A stretch of 47,246 bases of DNA from a bacterium (GTDB lineage: Bacteria; Bacillota_I; Bacilli_A; Izemoplasmatales; UBA1188): contig JAGCYY010000021.1 of NCBI GenBank assembly GCA_017960565.1, positions 1-47,246 of the forward strand. The letters run 5' to 3'. Below, piece by piece: positions 42,525-47,246 of this stretch (position 1 is the stretch's first letter; each line of letters starts with the position of its first letter). The position numbers and the translations under genes are program-made. Below the pieces are notes generated by a model, which worked only from the letters and a program-made list of their open reading frames with translations, was not told where the DNA came from and did not search any database.

Positions 42525-45500
42525 ATGAAAAACAGAATTTTTAAACTTTCTGCATTACTACTTACTGTGGCTCTTGCTGTAGTATCTGTATTATGCTTAA
42601 GTTTAAATTCTAAAGCTATGCTTTTAGACAGAAAAGGCAAATATTATGCCGACTTCGACACTAAAGCTGAAGCTTTGGAATACGCTGATGAACTAAACAT
42701 TGAACTCTCAGCTGAAGGTAACGTACTTTTAAAGAATAATGGTATACTACCTCTTGCAAAAGGTTCAAAGGTTAGTGTATTCGGACGTGCACAAAACTCT
42801 TTAATCGGTGGAACAGCTGGTATGGGCGGTGGCGCTACTGTTGGTGGTACTGGTACAATCGGTGGTGTTCTATACGATTCAGGATTCCAAATCAATCCAA
42901 CTGTTGACCAACTTTATGCTTCTGGAAACGGTGGCATCGGTGTTGAAAAAGATATAAATCCAGCTAAAGATTCATTCTTCTGGTACAATGACGCCGCATT
43001 CATCGTTCTATCTAGAACTGGTGGTGAAGGTAAGGATCTTGATTTAGTAACTAGCGAACTCGCAGTATTAGAAAACGCTCAAACTCTTGTAGTTGGTACA
43101 CCTTACGATTTAGCTAGTGGCTCAGTTATTGAATATGATGGTGAATATTATTATACAACTAGCGCATTCAAGACTGACGTAGCATCTACAAAAGAAGATG
43201 TTAAAGCTGCTGCAACTCTCATCACTCCAACTCCAGTCGCAGTAGGTGACAAGAAGATCAATATCGCTACAGGTACTGTTGTATCTAATGGCGGTTTCAC
43301 TTATGAACTCGCAGCTCCACTCATGACTGCTGATTATTCTGGTGTTGCTGCTTTCTTAGGAAATAGTGAAAATGCAACTAGTGTAGCTTCTCCAACATCT
43401 TTAGTAATTGGTCAAAGAACTAGTTCACAAATCAATGCTGGCGCTTGGGTAATCTACGATGGAAAGTTATATCAATTAGCAAACAGAATAGCTAACCGTA
43501 CTACATTATCAGCCTCTAATATCGCAACTGCAATCGGAGAAAATCCTGGTTACACAATTACTACATTAGTTCTTGGCGATGAAGCTGCTGAATTTGCTGC
43601 TGGTACAGCTCTTTCTTATAATGGAGCTTACTATGTTCTACTTGCTGCTTACAACTATACTCCAGATACAGTAGGTTTAACTGCTGAATTAATCGCTGCT
43701 GCATGTACAGCTGAAACTAAGATTACTCCAGCAGAAGTAGAGATTGGCGTTGAAAAGAATTATGCAAAAGGCGAATACTGCTTAGTTGATGCTGCAATCT
43801 ACAAATTCAACAATGCATTCAGATTAATCGGCACAACTAAAGGTATCACTCTAGAACAAATCAAAGCTCTCGTTGAAGCTGGAAACAAAGCTTACGCTGA
43901 TGGTTTCGAACATGCTGCTCTTGGTAAACAAGGTGCTGTAACTAAATGGAACCTCTCTAACGCTATGGGTCCTGCTAACGGACAAACTGGTAGTATTGAT
44001 GCTCTCTCTGAAGGTCCATATGTAAAACACTATTTACAACTTACTAATAGTGAAAAAGCTTTAATTGAAAATGTTAAAGCTAACTTCAAGAACATCGTTA
44101 TTATCTTAAATACATCTAACGCTATGGAAGTTGGTGACCTCCAAGATGACCCAGCAATCGGTGCAATCATTTGGATTGGTAGACCTGGTTCAACTGGTCT
44201 AAAAGCATTCGGTAAGATCATCAATGGTGAAGTTAACCCTTCTGGTAGACTTGCTGATGAATGGTTCAGAGATTTCACAGCTGATCCAACATGGCAAAAC
44301 TACGCTAAGAACATCCAAGTAGGTTCTGCTCACTTATATATCTATGACTATACAAGTGATGATGCTAAAGCTCACAGTGTTCCAACTCCAGTTATTTCAT
44401 CTGGTACAGTTGCCGGTGAAGGTTTCTATGGTATCGACTATGATGAAGATATCTATCTAGGTTATGGTTATGCTGAAACTGTATATCAGGAAATCTTAAA
44501 TGGCAATATTGAAGATGATCCAGCAACAGGTAACCCAATCGCTGGTGATACTGTACTAGAAATGGCTGACAATTGGTTCCATGACAATGTAGTATATCCA
44601 TTCGGATATGGTCTATCTTATTCTAACTTCAAGATGACTGTTGGTGATGTATATTACAAGACTGGTAATACTAAAACTAAACTTGCTGCTAGCGTTAGCC
44701 CAGCTCTATTCAGTTCAGCTCCTGGCGCTCCTGCACAAGTAGAAAAATTATATGTTCCTGTAACTGTTACAAACGTTTCAGGTCTCCCTGGCAAACAAGT
44801 AGTTCAAATCTATGTAAGAGCTCCTTACATTGATGGCGAAATTGAAAAGACTGATAAAGTATTAGTAGGATTTGAAAAGACTAACTTACTTGCTCCTGGT
44901 GTATCTCAAACATTAGAAGTTGCAATCAATGTTCAAGACTTCGCATCATTTGACTGGAAAGATGCTAATGATAATGATAATAGAGGATATGAATTAGATC
45001 CAGGTGCTTATGAAATCATCGTTGCTTCTAACTCACACGAAGAAGATGATTCATATGCATTCACAATCAGCGGCGCTGATGCTGCTCTTCTAAAGATTGA
45101 TGACTTCAGCCACAATGAAATTATCCCTCTATTCTCTAACCATGATATGTATGATTCACTCCGTATTAACTACCCTGAATATACAGGCGATAAAGAATGG
45201 TTAAGAATTAATACAACTGATGCTAACCAAGTACTACTCTCTCGTAGCGATATGAATGGAACATATCCAGAAACTCAAAGTATTGCTGAAAGAACAGTAA
45301 CTAATGATTTCATTTATGCAGTTCTTTACTACAACAACTACTGGAATGGTGGTGCAAGACAATATTGGTATGATGATCAAACTTCATATTACTATAGTGC
45401 ATACGCTAGTGGAGTTGGTGTTGCTGACTGGTATAAGACAGAAGAACAATACAAAGCTTTAATGGCTGGTTGGACTCAAATCTCAGCTGTTGACAATAAT

Positions 45501-47246
45501 GAAACTTATACTCAACTCCATGAAATGTCAGGTATCAACCTATACATGGAAGATGGTTCAATCAATCCACTTTGGACTACATTCATGAACCAATTAACAT
45601 GGAAGAATATCTGTGATGTTGTTAACCATGGTTCACATACAACTTATGCAGTATCTCACATCGGTAAGAAGACTGCATCTGATGAAAACGGCCCTAACTC
45701 ATTCAATGGTAAGAGCTGGTGTGATGAAGTAGTTCAATCATCTACATGGAATAAAGAATTATTATACGAATATGGTGTAATCAATGGTGACTTATGTATG
45801 CTCGCTGTTACAAACCCAGCTTCAACTAAGGAAACTGGTTGGTATGGCCCAGGCTTAAATAACCACCGTTCTCCATTTGGCGGACGTAACAATGAATACT
45901 TCAGCCAAGATGGTATCCATGGTGGATATGTTGCTGCTGCAGTAGTATCTGGTGCTCAATCTAGAGGTGTTAACGTATATATTAAACATATGTATGGTAA
46001 TGACCAAGAAGAGAACAGATCAAGAGAAGCTCTATTCACATGGTTCTCTGAAGCTGCTCAAAGACAAATCTACGCTAAATCATTCCAAATGGCAATGCAA
46101 GAAGGTGGTGCTACAGGATGTATGACAGCTCTAAACCGTATCGGTAGAGTTGTATCTTCTGCAAACTACAACTTCATTACTAGACTCGTAAGAGATGAAT
46201 GGGGATGGGAAGGCGCATTCGTTACAGACTACTATGGTAACAACTCAATGGTTCAAAATAACATGGACTTACTCTTAAAGGTTGGTTGTGACCTCCCTGA
46301 TGGAACTGCATCAAGTGGACAAGATCCAGTATCTGGTACTTGGGGCGCTGATAAAGTTGGTGTTGGTACAGAATTAGCACCAAGCGGCGCTGTATACTAC
46401 AATAGAACTGTATATCCAGATCTATTCTCAACTGGAAGTGCTTACGCAATTGATGATACAGTAGAATATGAAGGCAAGTTCTACAAGTTCACTGCTGCTC
46501 ATGCTGCTGGTGCTTGGAACGCTGAAGAAGCAACTGAAGTTGCTGAAAATACTCTACCAAAAGCTGATTACGTAGACTTATCACAATGGTACTATGCTCG
46601 TATGGTTGCAATGAGAGTTCTCTATGTTGCTGCTAATACATTAAATAATGAAAACGGTGTAAGAGTAACTGGTTTCGGTGCTACATATTCTGATTTAGCA
46701 CAAGGAACTGCTGCTAACTTATCAATCGCAATTGATCCATCTATGTTAAATGGCGAAACAGTAACTTACGCTGTAACAAGTGGTACACTCCCTGCTGGTC
46801 TTTCACTCAATGCTACAACTGGTGCAATCACTGGTACTCCTCTTGCTGTTGCTAACAACACAAGTGTAACAATTTCTTACACAGTTGCTAAGTACATCAT
46901 TGGTACTGGTACATTCAGATTTACTGTTGCATCTTCATTCGCTCTTGGCGAAGGTGAAGACGCTGCTTCAACTGGAACAGAATATACTGGTACAATTGCT
47001 GGTCTTGCAAATGCTAGTTATGCTCTTGCTGAAGGTTCAGCTCTCCCTGCTGGTCTAACACTTGCTAATACTGGTGCTATTACTGGTACTCCAACTAAGT
47101 CTGGTACATTCAACTTCACAGTTAATGCTACTGTTGGATCTGGAAACAACGCTAAAGTATATCCAGTTGCTTTAAGAATTACTGTAACTGGTGAAGATAT
47201 TGTTCAACCTGAAATGCCACAATATATCGCAGAAGAAGGATATCTA
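42525..47246 (+). CDS. Giant secreted permuted GH3 glycoside hydrolase (runs off the window)
   Basis: 1574 codons are open to the window edge, with no stop. Residues 1-31 are a signal peptide. The GH3 sandwich domain comes first (AEGNVLLKNNGILPLAKG near 63; SRTGGEGKDLDL near 170). Five tandem modules of about 55 residues interrupt it (about 187-456), then it resumes (VIILNTSNAMEVG, NPSGRLADEW). A fibronectin-III-like domain follows (about 745-850). The TIM-barrel domain comes last, with GPGLNNHRSPFGGRNNEYFS, Lys1154-His1155 in IKHMYGNDQEENR and probable nucleophile Asp1235 in FVTDYYG (SDW is commoner). A sixth module lies near 1302-1340. Two He_PIG-like stretches (LPAGLSLNATTGAITGTP, LPAGLTLANTGAITGTP) begin near 1420 and 1510. 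Reversed domain order is known in some beta-glucosidases. A glucosidase or related exo-acting activity is likely; the substrate is unknown. Confidence 0.92.
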   Translation, partial: MKNRIFKLSALLLTVALAVVSVLCLSLNSKAMLLDRKGKYYADFDTKAEALEYADELNIELSAEGNVLLKNNGILPLAKGSKVSVFGRAQNSLIGGTAGMGGGATVGGTGTIGGVLYDSGFQINPTVDQLYASGNGGIGVEKDINPAKDSFFWYNDAAFIVLSRTGGEGKDLDLVTSELAVLENAQTLVVGTPYDLASGSVIEYDGEYYYTTSAFKTDVASTKEDVKAAATLITPTPVAVGDKKINIATGTVVSNGGFTYELAAPLMTADYSGVAAFLGNSENATSVASPTSLVIGQRTSSQINAGAWVIYDGKLYQLANRIANRTTLSASNIATAIGENPGYTITTLVLGDEAAEFAAGTALSYNGAYYVLLAAYNYTPDTVGLTAELIAAACTAETKITPAEVEIGVEKNYAKGEYCLVDAAIYKFNNAFRLIGTTKGITLEQIKALVEAGNKAYADGFEHAALGKQGAVTKWNLSNAMGPANGQTGSIDALSEGPYVKHYLQLTNSEKALIENVKANFKNIVIILNTSNAMEVGDLQDDPAIGAIIWIGRPGSTGLKAFGKIINGEVNPSGRLADEWFRDFTADPTWQNYAKNIQVGSAHLYIYDYTSDDAKAHSVPTPVISSGTVAGEGFYGIDYDEDIYLGYGYAETVYQEILNGNIEDDPATGNPIAGDTVLEMADNWFHDNVVYPFGYGLSYSNFKMTVGDVYYKTGNTKTKLAASVSPALFSSAPGAPAQVEKLYVPVTVTNVSGLPGKQVVQIYVRAPYIDGEIEKTDKVLVGFEKTNLLAPGVSQTLEVAINVQDFASFDWKDANDNDNRGYELDPGAYEIIVASNSHEEDDSYAFTISGADAALLKIDDFSHNEIIPLFSNHDMYDSLRINYPEYTGDKEWLRINTTDANQVLLSRSDMNGTYPETQSIAERTVTNDFIYAVLYYNNYWNGGARQYWYDDQTSYYYSAYASGVGVADWYKTEEQYKALMAGWTQISAVDNNETYTQLHEMSGINLYMEDGSINPLWTTFMNQLTWKNICDVVNHGSHTTYAVSHIGKKTASDENGPNSFNGKSWCDEVVQSSTWNKELLYEYGVINGDLCMLAVTNPASTKETGWYGPGLNNHRSPFGGRNNEYFSQDGIHGGYVAAAVVSGAQSRGVNVYIKHMYGNDQEENRSREALFTWFSEAAQRQIYAKSFQMAMQEGGATGCMTALNRIGRVVSSANYNFITRLVRDEWGWEGAFVTDYYGNNSMVQNNMDLLLKVGCDLPDGTASSGQDPVSGTWGADKVGVGTELAPSGAVYYNRTVYPDLFSTGSAYAIDDTVEYEGKFYKFTAAHAAGAWNAEEATEVAENTLPKADYVDLSQWYYARMVAMRVLYVAANTLNNENGVRVTGFGATYSDLAQGTAANLSIAIDPSMLNGETVTYAVTSGTLPAGLSLNATTGAITGTPLAVANNTSVTISYTVAKYIIGTGTFRFTVASSFALGEGEDAASTGTEYTGTIAGLANASYALAEGSALPAGLTLANTGAITGTPTKSGTFNFTVNATVGSGNNAKVYPVALRITVTGEDIVQPEMPQYIAEEGYL
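43081..43893 (+). repeat. Five tandem ~165-base (55-residue) modules inside the GH3 sandwich domain
   Basis: Units start near 43081, 43228, 43395, 43560 and 43725. Each reads roughly V-h-G...(8-10)..G..h-x-Y-D/N-G-x-Y-Y-x-h-x-x-A, then a Thr/Ala-rich helix-like part ending near ITP. Examples are GSVIEYDGEYYYTTSAF, GAWVIYDGKLYQLANRI and GTALSYNGAYYVLLAAY. They are divergent at DNA level. The 'G..V.Y.G..Y' core resembles CBM5/12-like carbohydrate-binding modules, but the assignment is not certain. Confidence 0.7.
46425..46545 (+). repeat. Sixth, isolated module in the GH3 barrel domain
   Basis: AYAIDDTVEYEGKFYKFTAA followed by HAAGAW has the same core as the five tandem modules and an even closer likeness to CBM5/12 domains (D/G-D-x-V-x-Y-x-G-K-x-Y ending in G-x-W). 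It lies after the nucleophile segment and before the last helices of the barrel domain. Confidence 0.65.

Noticed and set aside
43081-43893. Tandem DNA repeat or CRISPR-like array
   Set aside because: The periodicity is at protein level only; the bases are diverged, there are no spacers and no cas genes.
42644-46449. Several minus-strand frames opposite the GH3 gene
   Set aside because: They are low-complexity shadows (Pro, Ser, His, Leu-rich) of a clear plus-strand protein.

Overview
The window looks like chromosome from an AT-rich, low-GC Gram-positive anaerobe of the Bacilli, plausibly a gut lineage near Erysipelotrichales, RF39 or Acholeplasmatales. This rests on four things: a Gram-positive-type PolC, a type III glutamine synthetase, a desulfoferrodoxin, and the partial Bacillus-like neighbourhood rqcH-gmk-rpoZ ... 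rlmN-rsgA-rpe. TGA is used as a stop (for example at the end of purB), so this is not the Mycoplasma code. The taxonomy is inference.

Layout. 1-440: debris of an IS21-type element (IstB tail) and a truncated nuclease-like gene. 558-9193 (minus strand): a tight operon glnN-purA-purB-guaA-pyrG plus a DUF1275 membrane protein. It joins glutamine synthesis to AMP, GMP and CTP synthesis, and faces a divergent LysR gene. 10211-12911: a decayed transposase, a small lipoprotein and a membrane GGDEF protein. 13003-16756: an ABC ATPase-permease fusion followed by a paralogous stand-alone permease, the two sharing a 142-base patch of near identity. 16833-19129: desulfoferrodoxin and a membrane-anchored carboxylesterase. 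19179-23775: a redox and signalling block. It holds an OhrR-type regulator with a glutathione peroxidase under an evident OhrR box, and divergently a receiver-degenerate GGDEF-EAL protein, an Hpt protein, a second glutathione peroxidase and a ZIP transporter. 23972-26477: DegV, and RqcH convergent to it.

26618-41318 is a housekeeping run: gmk, rpoZ, polC, an unknown membrane protein, pheS, pheT, rlmN, pfkA, rsgA, rpe and an HtrA-like lipoprotein protease. Genes are mostly separated by 0-20 bases or overlap.

41496-47246: a LytTR response regulator without a visible kinase, then a very large secreted glycoside hydrolase family 3 protein that runs off the window end (1574 codons seen, no stop). 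This is the most unusual locus. The GH3 domains are in permuted order (sandwich domain before the barrel). The sandwich domain is interrupted by five tandem modules of about 55 residues, a sixth similar module sits in the barrel domain, and putative-Ig (He_PIG-like) repeats follow. Its codon choice and base composition differ from the rest of the window.

No tRNA, rRNA, CRISPR array or convincing riboswitch was seen. Promoter and terminator calls are by eye.
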